From NCBI GenBank assembly GCA_949825045.1, contig OX463807.1:12983501-13047500 (forward strand): a stretch of DNA of 64,000 nucleotides. Direction: 5' to 3'. The DNA comes from Argyresthia goedartella. Taxonomy: Eukaryota; Arthropoda; Insecta; Lepidoptera; Argyresthiidae. Made by a program: the position numbers and the translations under genes. This document shows positions 11,114 to 22,564 of this stretch, one piece after another. The notes beneath the pieces were generated by a model. The model searched no databases and had not been told where the DNA came from. It was given only the letters and a program-made list of their open reading frames with translations. Each line of letters starts with the position of its first letter. Positions within the stretch are counted from its first letter, which is position 1.

Positions 11114-13471
11114 ATGACAGACCGGGGAGATCCGGGGCCTTCACGGAAAGAAAGAAAATTATGTGGATACGATTGGACTAAAATAAAAGAAGCTCTTGAG
11201 GCAATAAATAATGGAATGTCCATTCGTACAGCCTCAAAATTGTTTGACGTCCCACGAACGACGTTGCAAGATAGATTGGCTGGTCGCGTGGATATAGATG
11301 TATTTAAAACTGGACGTCCTTCGGTTCTAAACCCATCCGAAGAAGAAACATTGGTTCAATGGCTAATACAACTTGCCAAGTGCGGTTTCCCGAGAAAGAA
11401 AAGCGATTTAATAAACAGTGTTAAGAAAATAATGAAAGCTGAAAACAGACCAAATCCTTTCAAGAATGATACTCCGGGCCAAAAATGGTACGAACTGTTT
11501 ATGAAAAGGCACCCAGAACTGAGTCAACGCACACCGGAGGGCATAAATACAGCAAGAGCGATAGTAACAGAAGAATACATACGAAAATGGTTTTCAGACT
11601 TCTTAGATTTCCTGACTAAGACAAATAACTTGGACATTCTGGAGGACCCAAACCGCATTTACAATGGTGATGAGACTAGTTTTCAAATTTGTCCGAAAAC
11701 AGGCAAGGTTATAGGACCAAAGGGCTGGAAAAACATCTACGATGTGAAACGAGGTAGTAAAAAGGAAACTATCACAGTTATGATAGTCATCTCAGCTGCT
11801 GGCGAACATGTATCCCCGATGGTAGTTTTTCCATATGTCAAAAAACCACCCAAAGATGTTGCACTTAGTGTGCCGCCGACAATTATCTTGGGAATATCGG
11901 AAAGTGGCTGGATGAGAGGAGATCTGTTTTACGAATATATTGCTAACGGTCTCATCGCATGCCTAGAAGAAAAAGAAATAAAAAGACCCGTCGTTTTATT
12001 TTGTTGACGGCCACAAATCCCATCTCACTTATCATTTAAGTGAATTTTGTGACGCAAATAAAATAATTCTGTATGCTTTACCACCCAACACAACACACAT
12101 CCTCCAGCCCGCCGATGTAAGTATGTTTAAGCCTTTGAAATCTGAATGGCGAAACACTGTTAAAGCCTGGCATGATGAGCAGGGAAAACCCTTGACCAAA
12201 GTAACGTTTTGTCCATTGCTGCAGAAGGTCTTAGACAAAGATATGTCACAAACAATAAAAAATGGGTTTGAAAGGTGCGGTCTTTACCCCTTTAATCCCA
12301 ATGCAGTGGATTATACCAAATGTGTGAAAAACACTTTGGAAAACATGGAAATAAATGAAACACCAACGATTCCCTTGAGTCAACACATTGAAACCACTGT
12401 AGCAGTTTTAACATATTTCAATAATGAACTGAAAGAAAAGGGAATAGTTATAGAAGTCCAAAAATTAAAAGATGCTTTGAATGAGTTAAGTAACACAGCA
12501 ACTGAAAATCAAGCTGTCCAATCGTGTCAGCTCAACAAATATCAAAACAAGGTAACATCATCACAACGTAGTGAAGAGGTGTTGATTGATTTCCCAGAAC
12601 AAGAATCTGATACCTTCGCCATACCTCAGGACACCGGTGAAAATGTAGACCGCCAGGATACCGAAATACCACTTATTGTTATACCAGCAGCACTCGAAAA
12701 TCAGATCTCAAAAAATTCTGCCACAATTGTAATAACTGACAATCCTAAAGAAGAGAAGATTCTGCGTTCTTCTTCCGAGAGATCTGAGTCCCTTGATTTA
12801 CGCTTCGAAGAAGTGATTGTTAGTGCTTTAGTACATAATGATGTTAAAGATAGAACAAAGTCACTTAACTGTGAATCACAAAAAAAAACATATTACCGAT
12901 ATCACATTCATTGGTTCTCAATAAGGCAGATGTGGATTTCGACGCCATTGATGTCGAATCCGAAACAACTAAGACGATGGATTGCGATTCACAGTCGTTA
13001 CTTTCATTGCCGGAAAGTTTCGTTGAAGAAGTGGAGGTCTTGAATGACATTACTTTTGATAATACAATATCATCCTTGCCGCGAGTTGGAAGCTCCCCAC
13101 TATCATCAGAAAATTATTCAGAACATACTTGTCCTCTTGACAGAAGGTTAACACCGACTGCGTCAAAAATGTCGGGCTCTAGCTCAAAGCATACCGTATC
13201 TCCGTCTTTTAGAAAACATTTGTTCGCACCTCGAGCTTTAAGCTTTGGAAGATCTCGCACAGTTGGCGGAGAAATCATGCCGCTTGCTATATCTTCTACA
13301 AAATGGAGAGATTATTATGAAAATAAAGAAAATATTAAAAAAGAAAAATTACAAAAAGTCCAGGACCGGAAAAAGAGTATGGCGGCTAAAAAGGAAGCCA
13401 GGGCGAAAACAAAAATGGCCATTCAAAAGAAAAGACAACACATAATAAAACTAGAAAGACTAAGGAAATAA
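11114..13471 (+). pseudogene. pogo-like transposase with Psq, CENP-B and D,D35D domains, frameshifted
   Basis: It begins at ATG 11114 and reads in one frame to 12009. The frame then shifts at TTTT (11999-12002), again near a run of nine A (12880-12888), and again just before the PHD region near 13470. Residues 19-60 (DWTKIKEALEAINNGMSIRT and VPRTTLQDRL) form a Psq-type helix-turn-helix. Residues 67-150 form a CENP-B-type second DNA-binding domain. The catalytic Asp186 is in YNGDETSF. The second Asp is in VDGHKSHLT (codon 12006-12008), the third in ILQPADVSMFKPLK (12114-12116), with 35 residues between the last two. The C-terminal part is acidic then basic (KKEARAKTKMAIQKKRQ). Single-base steps fully explain the breaks. 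Confidence 0.85.
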
Positions 13472-13668
13472 AAAAACAAATTAATTGCGCTGGGTGTGAC
13501 GAGGAACTCGTTAGCGATGTCGAAGATGACAACTTAAAAAACGTTGGGTGTGATCGGTGCCCAAAATGGTTCCATCTTCAATGTACGACAAAAAAAGGAT
13601 TACCATATTCAGAAGTGGCGGCTAATGATTTCATTTGTCATCATTGCATTATTATTGGTTTAGATTGA
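13472..13668 (+). pseudogene. C-terminal PHD finger of the pogo-like transposase (separate frame)
   Basis: Open from about 13464 in a third frame to TGA 13666-13668. It encodes CAGCDEELVSDVEDDNLKNV, then GCDRCPKWFHLQC and ANDFICHHC. The spacing CxxC, CxxC, WFHLxC, CxxC is the Cys4-His-Cys3 pattern of a PHD zinc finger, which usually binds histone H3 tails. It follows directly after the basic tail of the transposase, so it was probably fused to it before the frameshift. Insect pogo-type transposases with such a finger are known to me in general terms; the exact family is not assigned. Confidence 0.75.
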
Positions 13669-13703
13669 GATTCTCCGAAAGATGCCCGGTATTTTCGTAC
13701 TAC

Positions 13704-14034
13704 GTCAAAATATTTTTTTATGTTTTTTAAAAGGAGAAACAAAAAACACTGTTTAAGTTTTCTTATACTCAGCGGCACAATAACCGACCGCCTACATTTT
13801 CCAATTTTTTGGTAAAATGAGACTATTTTCAGTTATGTTAATTACTACATTAAATACCTAGTTGCAGTAAAGAGTGGCCCTATTTGATTTAGTAATGAAC
13901 ATAATTGAAAATAGTACCATTTTACCAAAAACTGGAAAATGTAAGCGGTTGGTTAGTGGTGTCGCTGAGTATATTCAAGAAAAGCTAAATTGTGTTTTTT
14001 GTTTCTCCTTTTTAAAACATAAAATTATTTTGAC
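13704..14034. repeat. internal foldback inside the pogo-like element
   Basis: Two arms of about 150 bp, roughly 13704-13850 and 13886-14034, are near-complementary. The left arm begins gtcaaaatattt and the right arm ends attttgac. Both carry ggagaaacaaaaaacac, tactcagcg and acattttcca(a/g)tttttggtaaaatg in mirror order. Spacer about 35 bp. It lies just after the PHD finger and before the right subterminal region. Confidence 0.75.
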
Positions 14035-14189
14035 GCTGAGTGTATTACGATACTCAACAAAAAGAAAACTTGGTTATTGTATGTAGTCTTAGGTTTATTA
14101 CAGGTAGAATAATCTTTGTCGATTGTTGTTTATCGCGAGTTCCTAATTAAGCCCAAAGATTAAGAAAGCTAAGTAGATCATACTAGAAG

Positions 14190-14520
14190 TAATGTTTAAC
14201 TTTGGTATAATAATAGTAAAGTGCAATGTAGAGTGCTAAGTATATATACTAGAAGAGTTGTTTAACTTTGTTGTTATTATATAAATAAATAAAATATAAT
14301 AATAGTAAAGTGCAAATCAAATTTCTCATTTACAATAAAACAAATAAAAATATATTTAGAAGTCATGTTCAACTTGTTATAATAATAGTAAAGTGCAATG
14401 TAGAGTGCTAAGTACATACATAGGTACTAGAAATGTTGTTTACCTTTGTTTAAATTATATAAATAAATAACAATATAATAGTAGTAAAGTGCAAATCAAA
14501 GGTCTCATTTACATTATATC
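14190..14520 (+). repeat. tandem duplication, period about 172 bp, inside the pogo-like element
   Basis: The string tagtaaagtgcaatgtagag occurs at about 14214 and 14386. The flanking text (gtttaacttt..ataataatagt and tataaataaata, then gtaaagtgcaaatcaa) repeats in the same order, giving two imperfect units. A shorter motif, agtaaagtgcaa, occurs four times. Confidence 0.65.
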
Positions 14521-14870
14521 TATATTATATATATTATTAGAGTTATACTCCTGCAAAAATAAATCATTTGATAACATTATTCATTGTCTTATTTGTAAAC
14601 ACCCTATACCCGGCCGACATTTGGGAAAAACGCGACCGATCATGGGCTGTGAACGGCCGACATTAGGGTTTTTTCGTTCTCGACGCATTTAAATCTTGAT
14701 ACTTTTTTCTTATCGTAGAAAAGTCAACCCTATGCCTATAAACATAAAATATATTTATCAACCTATCTAAAACCGTATCACAAGCTATCCTTTCGTTACA
14801 AACTGATGAGCCAGAGCGATCCAAAGTTCGAAAATCCGTAAAGGGGCCGACATTTGGCGTATTTACCCTA

Positions 14871-15617
14871 TATGCGGAAAGTATGTAGTTATGTATTCTA
14901 ACTAAGATAGAAATTCTATCATTATACTATAGACCACATGCTAATAAGGCCAATAAGATTACAGAATGGTTCAGAATGGTGTCGCTAACTTTATCAACCC
15001 TTTTAAATGTGAGTACGCCATTCAGTTTTTCAAGGTGGTATTATTTAAAATGTAAATTACTTTTGTTACACGCGATCGCGTTTAAGCCTTTATGTGACAG
15101 AAGCAATATATTTGTTGCCTTGGTATTGAAGTCCAAAACCAATGAAACATTATGCATGCCTCTACCATGTAAAGAGTTATATATGTTTGGGCTGCTTATA
15201 TTATAAGAAGCTGCACTGTATACCTATTTTTTTATTATATTTAATTTTCTGATTGTTTTATGTATGAAGCAATAAAATTCAGAACTCTTGTTACCTACTG
15301 TTTGTACTTAACTTAATAACAGCAGGAATTTCAATAACTGTTTTGTACCGAGAATTGTTTATTTGTTAACGTAGGTATTTAATCTTATATGGCATATTAG
15401 TGATACAGTCGTTCTCATTTAATTAAAGTAAATGAATATTCAACCATCACAATATAATAATTCCTGATTTAGTATACTTTACTATGAGTATCAAATCAGG
15501 AATTCAGAAAATATAGGTATTTTCGCAAAATAAAAATATTATGCATTTCCTAACAGCAATGTGTCCTTACGAAGTTGATATTTGTATACTTAAACTACTT
15601 ACATCACATACATAAAC
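14871..15617. other. no gene recognised
   Basis: AT-rich flank to the right of the pogo-like element; nothing recognised. Confidence 0.5.
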
Positions 15618-16190
15618 TCCTTTTCGGGCCTCCGTACCCAAAGGGTGCCAAACAGAACACTATTACTAAGCCTCCGCTGTCCGTCCGTCCGTCCGTCTGT
15701 CTGTCTACCGGATCAACCGAAATAGGAAAAGAGCTGAAATTTTTACAGAGGGTGTATTTCGATTACTGCTTTAGCTTATAAAACATACAGGTTTTTACGA
15801 ATTAAAAGTAGTACCCATACAAGGGAATATTAGAATGGCCATTTTTTTAGCCATTTTGTTTTATTAGTTTATCGGTGGAAACTGGACTCTACCGATGTTA
15901 TCGGAAAAGTCTTTAATGGCAGATATTGAGTTTTTTGCTTAGTTATTATTAGACATTATAAGGTAAGTAATTGCTCATTCGAATGATGGTAAATAATATG
16001 AAGTTACATCGTTCAATACTTACATACTACATACAGAAAACTCTTTCCCAATGTTTCGATATATGGCCTTGAATGTAGTCGTAACCTAGTCTTTAATATT
16101 TTATTATTAGGAATTAAAAAGGTTTACCCGTACAAAATACTGTCGTTTTACGTTTTTCCGTCTGTCCTACTAGCACTTGACCGGTTTTAT
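15618..16190 (-). repeat. lepidopteran interspersed repeat, full copy
   Basis: Minus-strand head aaaccggtcaagtgctagta (ends near 16190) and tail ggcacc..gggtacggaggccc (15620). Serves as the empty-site comparison for 1010-2215. Confidence 0.68.
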
Positions 16191-16484
16191 GAAATTATAA
16201 ATGACAGTTATATTTCAACCAAACGACTAAATTAAACTTGAATAGTATATTTTCCCATATGAGGCAGCAGAAGCTCACATTTGCACCCACTTTTTGCCAA
16301 ACACCTCCTTTTCCAACATTGGGCAGAGATGATGATGAACAATAATCAGAAAATATCGTTTTTTTAGGTTCCCAACAAGCATAATACATAATTGATTCGT
16401 TAAGTTCTAGTAATCAACGAGATGTGAAAATTAAATAATTGCACTCTCGCTCGGATATCTTGAAAAATATAATTATCATTATAA

Positions 16485-16772
16485 TTTAGCCCATTAATGT
16501 CCCCACCAAGGGACATAGGCATTTACCCAGATACGAGTAAGACTAAGCCATACTCCACCACGCTGGCTCAGTGCGGGTTGGTGGAGGGGTTTAACGACCA
16601 CTACCACCTAGCGATAGTAGCGCGACCTACAGGTTAACGTATCATCCGAAACACTGAACATCCGATACTTAAGATAAATAAGTTAACTCATTGGTACATG
16701 GTCAGGAATTGAACCTGGATCCTGTGTGAGAAGCAGGCTTGAAACCCATTAGACCACGGAGCTCTTTTAACT
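16485..16772 (-). repeat. tRNA-derived SINE, related to family III
   Basis: The head is on the minus strand (caggttcaattcctgaccat, tgtaccaatgag). The body differs: ccaccaacccgcactgagcc and ctccaccaac-type text. Confidence 0.6.
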
Positions 16773-18295
16773 TCAACATTCAATTTTATCCTTATGCCTT
16801 ATGCTCATGAGTGCAATAAAATTCATTGTACTGAGGGTATCTGCCAGACCGAGAGGGTTCAGGATTGTAGGAAGTGGGGATAACTGCATGTGATTCAATT
16901 ATACATGGTCTCGTGTAAGTTTTGTTACAGCAATAAAAAGCAAGTTTTGCAAACGATTAAACTACATGCTGTTAAGGAAAAGTGTTTTTTTTTCGGCAAC
17001 AACAACAGTTTTTCGGCAGGGCTATAATACTTAAGAACTATCAGTAAGAAACCGTGTCATCAGAGCAACTTTATTTCTTACTTCTACGTATGCTGTGGTC
17101 TGAGAGGCAAACCGATTTGTACAAAATGTTGCGTCGATGAAATCGGTTTCCTATTGAACGAGTTTCAGGATATTTTTCTGCTACAACCTGTTTTACGGAT
17201 AACTAATATCATCGACTGGTTATTTCAATTGGCCTCATATCAAATCAACGAATAAGAGTCCATACTTTCCCTACTTTTTATTTTACGCTAGATTAGTCTT
17301 AAAGTGTTTGCTTGTTTAAAAAGTCTTATTAGTTTTTGCGTATTTAACTCTATTATATAACCTCTTGTTACGCAGTTAGCTTCAAAACATGTGTTACGAC
17401 CAAAACAATATGGAAATACTTAAACTGAACACACTGTTTGTTTTAATGTATCCAATGATCTTCAGTTTCACAGTAATTATTCCACACAGTCAAATTAAAA
17501 TGCATGCTTACATTTTTGTGCATCTGAAAGATGCCCATCTCCCCTAGTTCTAAATTATCTTAAATAATTTTTCATAAATTCATTCCCAAGTTCCCCAAAG
17601 CATAAAATAAAATTATATGTCATGTTCACACTTGACCAATCCTAGTACTGACGCGTCAAAAAGTGTTAGAATAAAATAAAATCAGGATATCCCTAGTTAA
17701 AATTTGCTTTCTTTTGGAAGCTATATTTTCACTATGTAGGTACCTATTATGGATAACATATGGTAAGTATTTAAGATGTTTTCGAGATATATACTGGTGT
17801 GTTAGGGACGTATCCAGGGGGTTGTGACAGGAATATATACAGGTTTTTCTAGGGAAAAATGTAGTGAAAGAGAAGAAGAAAATTTTGGGGGTGCTGGAGT
17901 GGCATTCATCATGCAATTCATAAGTTCAGAAAAAAACAAATTATGTAGACTGTTAATCACATTTTTAATAACAGCTTTTATTAAAAAAAAAAACTCAGCC
18001 ACTAAAATTCAAACTTAACGATTTATGTTTGACGATCACAGCCAGTATCTTTAATAATACGACAGTTATCAACCTTATAACTATATAAAATTAGTCTTTG
18101 ACTTAAAACCATTAACAATCTAGCTTCAATAATCACAGTGTGTAAGTAATATTACAATAATCAACCTTGAACTTAACATATTAATGTTTGACGGTCTCCT
18201 CTTTGTATAGACATAAGAAAATCTAGCTTTAACAATAAAAGCTTGTGTGGACAATATCACATGTATAACAATTAGATCCTCCAAACTAAACCATC
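16773..18295. other. no gene recognised
   Basis: AT-rich. The stretch at 17640-18020 is open on both strands for under 90 codons and looks like chance. Confidence 0.5.
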
Positions 18296-18665
18296 AAAAC
18301 TCAAAACTCAAAACTCAAAACGTTTATTCTGTAAATAGGCCACAAGGGCACTTTCACATGTCATTTCATTTCATTTTTTACAGAACATTTGGTATTATTA
18401 TCATATTATCAGAAAAAAAAAAAAAGTACTTAATTATTGTTTCTGAGAGATGTAAAGAGTCTCATGTCATAATAAAATAATTAAAATATAAATAACAGAG
18501 ATGTATAGTCTCTTTAGTCAATAATACAATGATAATAGGAGATGTAAATGGTCCCCACAGTCAAGAGTTGTATAATTAAATTAATCTTTGGAGGTGTAAA
18601 AGGCCTCCAAGTGTCCAGTAAAAGAAACTCTGGCAGTGAGGATGCTCACAATTAATTAGAACAAT

Positions 18666-21186
18666 TCAGTCCCAAGCATTTTTATCGTCTATGTACTCTT
18701 TAATACTGTAGTAAGCTTTAGAAATAAGCCTTTGCTTGATGTATTTCTTGAACTTATTAATTGATAGATCTGTCAAAGTGCTTGGGAGTTTATTGTAAAA
18801 TCTTACACAATTACCCTTGAACGAGTTTTTTATTTTATGGAGCCGAGTAGTGGGCACTGCAAGTTTGTCCTTGTTTCTAGTATTAAAGTTATGTATATCA
18901 CAGTTTCTTCGAAAGTTAACAATGTTCTTATGGACATACATAATATTCTCGTAAATATATTGACTATGGACTGTCAATATATTTACTTCTTTAAACTTAT
19001 TTCTAAGAGAATCTCTATTATTCATTTTATAAATTTTATAAATCGCACGAACAGCCCGCTTCTGCAGCACAAAAATAGTATTTATGTCAGCAGCACTGCC
19101 CCAGAGCAGAATACCGTAGGACATAATACTATGAAAATAACTAAAATAAACTAATCTGGCTGTCTTTAAATCTGTCAAGTGACGGATTTTCCTGCATGCA
19201 AAAGCTGCAGAGCTCAGTCTGTTCGATAGCTTATCAATATGTGGACCCCATTGGAGTTTGGAATCCAACGTTATACCTAGAAACACTGTGCTGGTTACCA
19301 ATTCCAATTCCTCATTTTTAATTGTTATACATGTCTGATTATTTTTAACGTTAGTAGTAAGAAACTTAACACATTTAGTCTTTTTCTCATTTAATAGCAA
19401 ATTATTGACATTAAACCAATTTACCACTCTTGATATGGTATTGTTCACGTGATCATCAGTAGCGTGTTGGTTTCGTTTTGTTTTAAAAATAAGTGAGGTG
19501 TCATCAGCAAACAGTACCATATCATGACAGTCCCTTCCTAGATAGGGTAAGTCGTTTATATAGATGAGGAATAGGAAGGGTCCCAATATTGAGCCCTGTG
19601 GCACACCCAAAGAAACCAATGATCCTGGTGATCGTTCTCCGTTTACGTCTACCCTTTGTATTCTTCCGTTCAGATAAGATTTTAACAAATTCAATGACGT
19701 GTCTCTAACTCCATAATGATGTAATTTCCTGATCAATGTTTCATGACAAACGCAATCAAAAGCCTTAGATAAGTCACAAAAAATGCCTAGGGCATCTTGT
19801 GACTCTTCCCAGGCATCAAAAATACTTTCAATGAACTGAATTCCGGCATCTGTTGTTAAACGACCGCGAGTGAATCCAAACTGTTTGTTATGCATTAGCT
19901 TATTTGATTCAAAATGATGTAATAGCTGTGATAAGATTAATTTCTCAAAAATTTTACTAAATGTTGGTAGTATTGATATAGGTCTGAAATTGGTGGGGTC
20001 TTGAGTACTACCTGCTTTGAAGAGGGGAATTATCTTACTTTGTTTCATTAAATCAGGAAATTCACCGCAGTCTATACAATTGTTGAAAATGACCGCTAGG
20101 TCAGGTGCAATTAATTCGATCAGGGATTTAACGACGTGAACAGAGAGTCCCCAAAGATCATTCGTTTTCTTAACATTTATCAATTTAAATGCCTTTACGA
20201 CATCTGAACTTGTGACGTGCTTAAAATTCAAGTATGAAGCACACTCTGAGACATTATCTTTTAATATTGCAACAGCAGACAAAGGTGACGAATTTAAATA
20301 CTTAGTCGTGGAAGCCGGTGCATTAGTAAAAAACGATTCAAATTCAGTTGCAACTTCTAAGCTAGAACTCGTAAGCTGTCCATTGATTTTTAGTTCGTAA
20401 TCGTGACTCGCTTTTTTACTACGACCGGCCTCCTCATTAATTATTTTCCAAGTCGTTTTTATAACATCGGAACTATTCTTAATTTTACTACTCAGAAAAT
20501 TACGTTTAGCTGTATGACAGTCTAATTTAAATTGTTTGGAGAACTGTTTGACTTGTTCTTTAAATTCGTCACTCATGTTGAACCGTCGTTCCTCATACAA
20601 TGCATACAATGCTTGCCTGCGTTTATGCAACTCTGCAGTAGCCCACGTACTAAAGTCGTTTGAACCACTAACCACAACCGATTTTGAAGTGAATATCGCG
20701 CTGTACTGTTTCATAAAGGTTTCAAAGAATAAGTTATACATTATATTAGGAGACTGTTCAGCAGCCAAAAACGGTAGTTCCTGGGCTAAAGAGTATCTCA
20801 TTCTTTCTAACCGGTCAGCAGTTATTGGCACAAACGAAATTTTCTTTTTAATGACAGGTTCTCTAATAGAATCAAATTGAAATAATTGACCTAAATGATC
20901 TGAATCCAATTCACTGATAACACTTTTACTGATTGGAATAACATCAGTAAAAATGTTGTCAATGCATGTAGCACTAGTAGCAGTCACTCTTGTTGGCTCC
21001 ACAAATAAATGGCTAAGCCTAAATGATGAGAAAAGATTTATTAATCTAACGCTGAAAGTAGTTCTTTCTAACAGATTAACATTAAAGTCACCACATATAA
21101 TTAATCGTTTCGTACTGTGTGATGAAATAGTTAGGACGGATTCCATTATTTTCTTGAACATTTCAAAGTCGCTCAAGGGTGGCCTA
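18666..21186 (-). pseudogene. LINE ORF2: end of endonuclease plus reverse transcriptase
   Basis: Long open frame (over 830 codons) encoding the endonuclease end (RLIICGDFNVN and ELDSDHLG) and a complete reverse transcriptase. Landmarks, counted from the frame start at 21230: NFRPISILPTFSKIFEKL (about 415), FCDLSKAFDCVCHETLI with the first catalytic Asp (about 485), LVSLGVPQGSILGP (about 540), and LFADDTSLIF, the FADD form of the catalytic box (about 575). The C terminus has the FKGNCVRFYNKLP motif typical of jockey/CR1-group elements. The frame is open, but the upstream endonuclease is interrupted by a SINE piece, so the whole ORF2 is probably dead. The first residues of this frame (before YRPPLSDFE) come from the inserted SINE. 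Confidence 0.88.
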
Positions 21187-21248
21187 TAATAAATAATAAT
21201 AAATAAATAAATAAATACCTTGGACACCATTTACACACATTGATCTAG
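21187..21248 (-). repeat. 5'-truncated SINE tail inserted in the LINE endonuclease
   Basis: On the minus strand it reads ctagatcaatgtgtgtaaat, then ggtgtccaaggtattta and a run of tttat/tta units. The same tail ends the full SINE copies at 45.07-45.33 and 61.95-62.21 kb. It separates FIVICV from YRPPLSDFE, which are normally adjacent. Confidence 0.75.
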
Positions 21249-21640
21249 ACACATATAACGATGAACTGTTCTAATTCCACAGCTGCAAGTTCTATAGTTC
21301 GTTCAACAGATAAGGAAACAATGTCCTTACGTTCCTTGAATTTCATTTGATTGTTTAGTATGATTAATGCCCCACCATGTATTGAATTAAGTCTGGTGAA
21401 CGAACTACCAACCTGGTGATCTTTAAAGCTAAACATAATTTCATTAATAGTTAACCAGTGCTCTGTTATGCACAAAATGTCAATTTTATTACAATTTAAA
21501 AATAACTCTATTTGTAGATCTTTGCCTCTAATACATTGAATATTCTGATGAACCAGGCTTATATACTTAGCATGTGAGCTTCCCTTATTTTTAGGGTTTT
21601 CTAATATACTAGAACATATGTTGCCAGAGCCTGGGTCCTC
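21249..21640 (-). pseudogene. LINE endonuclease domain, N-terminal part
   Basis: Open from within the end of ORF1 to the SINE insertion. It encodes YISLVHQNIQCIRGKDLQIE, then IDILCITEHWLTINE and VELEQFIVICV. HQN is the first APE-type endonuclease motif and TEHW the second. The domain resumes at YRPPLSDFE on the other side of the inserted tail. Confidence 0.8.
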
Positions 21641-21654
21641 TGTTGTCCTATGAA

Positions 21655-22485
21655 CTAATTTAAATGCATCCTGTTATTCTGGTCTGATACCAGATTCATA
21701 TTAGGCTGCTCAGTAAAAGCAGAGTTAGAAGCCAAATTTTTGGCTGTAATGTCATGTAAATATAATAGTGACATAGCTATTTGTCGTTTACAATAATTTG
21801 AAAGGTAAAATCTACCTTTAGTCATAGTAAAATAATTACTAACATAATTGTTAGTGTCAATAATATCAAACTTATTATTATATGTACATAAATTGTACAT
21901 AGTTATATTCATATTATGTCTATATACATTTTCATTTTGTGTCAATTGGTTGCAGTAGGGAAATGTGAACAATATAATTTTTTTCACACTAAGACCATTC
22001 AATGTTTCATAAAATTTTATTAAATTATTTTTGTTCACATCTCCCCTATTGCCCATGAAAATTATCAGTGTGGCACTGGCTGTGATAGTGCTGTCATTCA
22101 AAATTTGATTTATAATATTATCTACAGTGCTAAAAGGTGAGCAATTACTAATAACACTATGTCCCTTAGAGTATGAGTGGAGTGCTGAGCCCATGCCACT
22201 TCCAATCTCATCACAGTACATTATAATATCAGGTGTTGTGGTCATATCAGACTTGGCAGAACTATTATCAGTAACACCTTGTGTTGGTAAACTGTCACAC
22301 AAGCCCGGAGAGTTGCCCGCTGTCAAACAACCACCTTTCTGCTCACAGCGACAAGTATGGTTGTTGGTCAGCGACTCAAACCGCTCACAATTATGGTTCA
22401 TTTCTTGAATTAAATCATCCATAGCCAATGAGTATTCATTTATAACTTTCTCAGAGTTCAAATATGCACTGTTTAGTGATCTCAA
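21655..22485 (-). pseudogene. LINE ORF1, C-terminal part with SGNH-hydrolase-like fold
   Basis: 276 open codons before a stop at 21655. After a short segment with CRCEQKGGC the sequence reads IIMYCDEIGSGMGSAL, later LIIFMGNRGDVN, ILFTFPYCNQ, and near the end GRFYLSNYCKRQIAMSLL. This block order resembles the SGNH/esterase domain of CR1-group ORF1 proteins (GDS, GxND, and D-x-x-H near the end). The nucleophile block here reads CDEI rather than GDS, GxND is degenerate, and no D-x-x-H is seen. That suggests a fold kept without its activity, or decay. The element is truncated before the N terminus. Assignment is by pattern only. Confidence 0.55.
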
Positions 22486-22564
22486 TGAATCAATTAAAAT
22501 ATGTCAGTAATAATGAATAAATAAGGCATATCTTAAATCCTAATTAATCAGAAATCTTACCAAT

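Larger units (their letters stand above)
10097..14870 (+). mobile_element. pogo-like DNA transposon, near-complete, about 4.8 kb
   Basis: The ends are inverted repeats. Left starts TAGGGTAAATACGCCAAA at 10097. Right ends with its reverse complement at 14870, followed on both sides by GGCC-type sequence (cggcggcc and tgtcggcc after the shared 18 bases). Both ends abut TA, the target-site duplication expected for the pogo/Tc1/mariner superfamily. Inside are a Psq/CENP-B/DDE transposase (11114 onward), a PHD finger, a large internal foldback (13704-14034), a 172-bp tandem duplication (about 14190-14520) and a subterminal motif GGCCGACATT repeated at both ends. The transposase is broken by three frameshifts, so this copy looks inactive. 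Confidence 0.85.
18296..22505 (-). mobile_element. non-LTR retrotransposon (jockey/CR1-group LINE), 5' truncated
   Basis: Minus-strand element. The 3' end carries a short tandem tail of ttttgag units (18296-18320). ORF2 (endonuclease plus reverse transcriptase) ends at 18666 and the end of ORF1 is at 21655-22485. The ORFs overlap slightly: the ORF2 frame is already open across the ORF1 stop. Upstream of ORF1 the frame closes near 22500 and two-hairpin elements begin at 22565, so the 5' end is missing or cut there. A SINE tail fragment sits inside the endonuclease. Confidence 0.85.
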
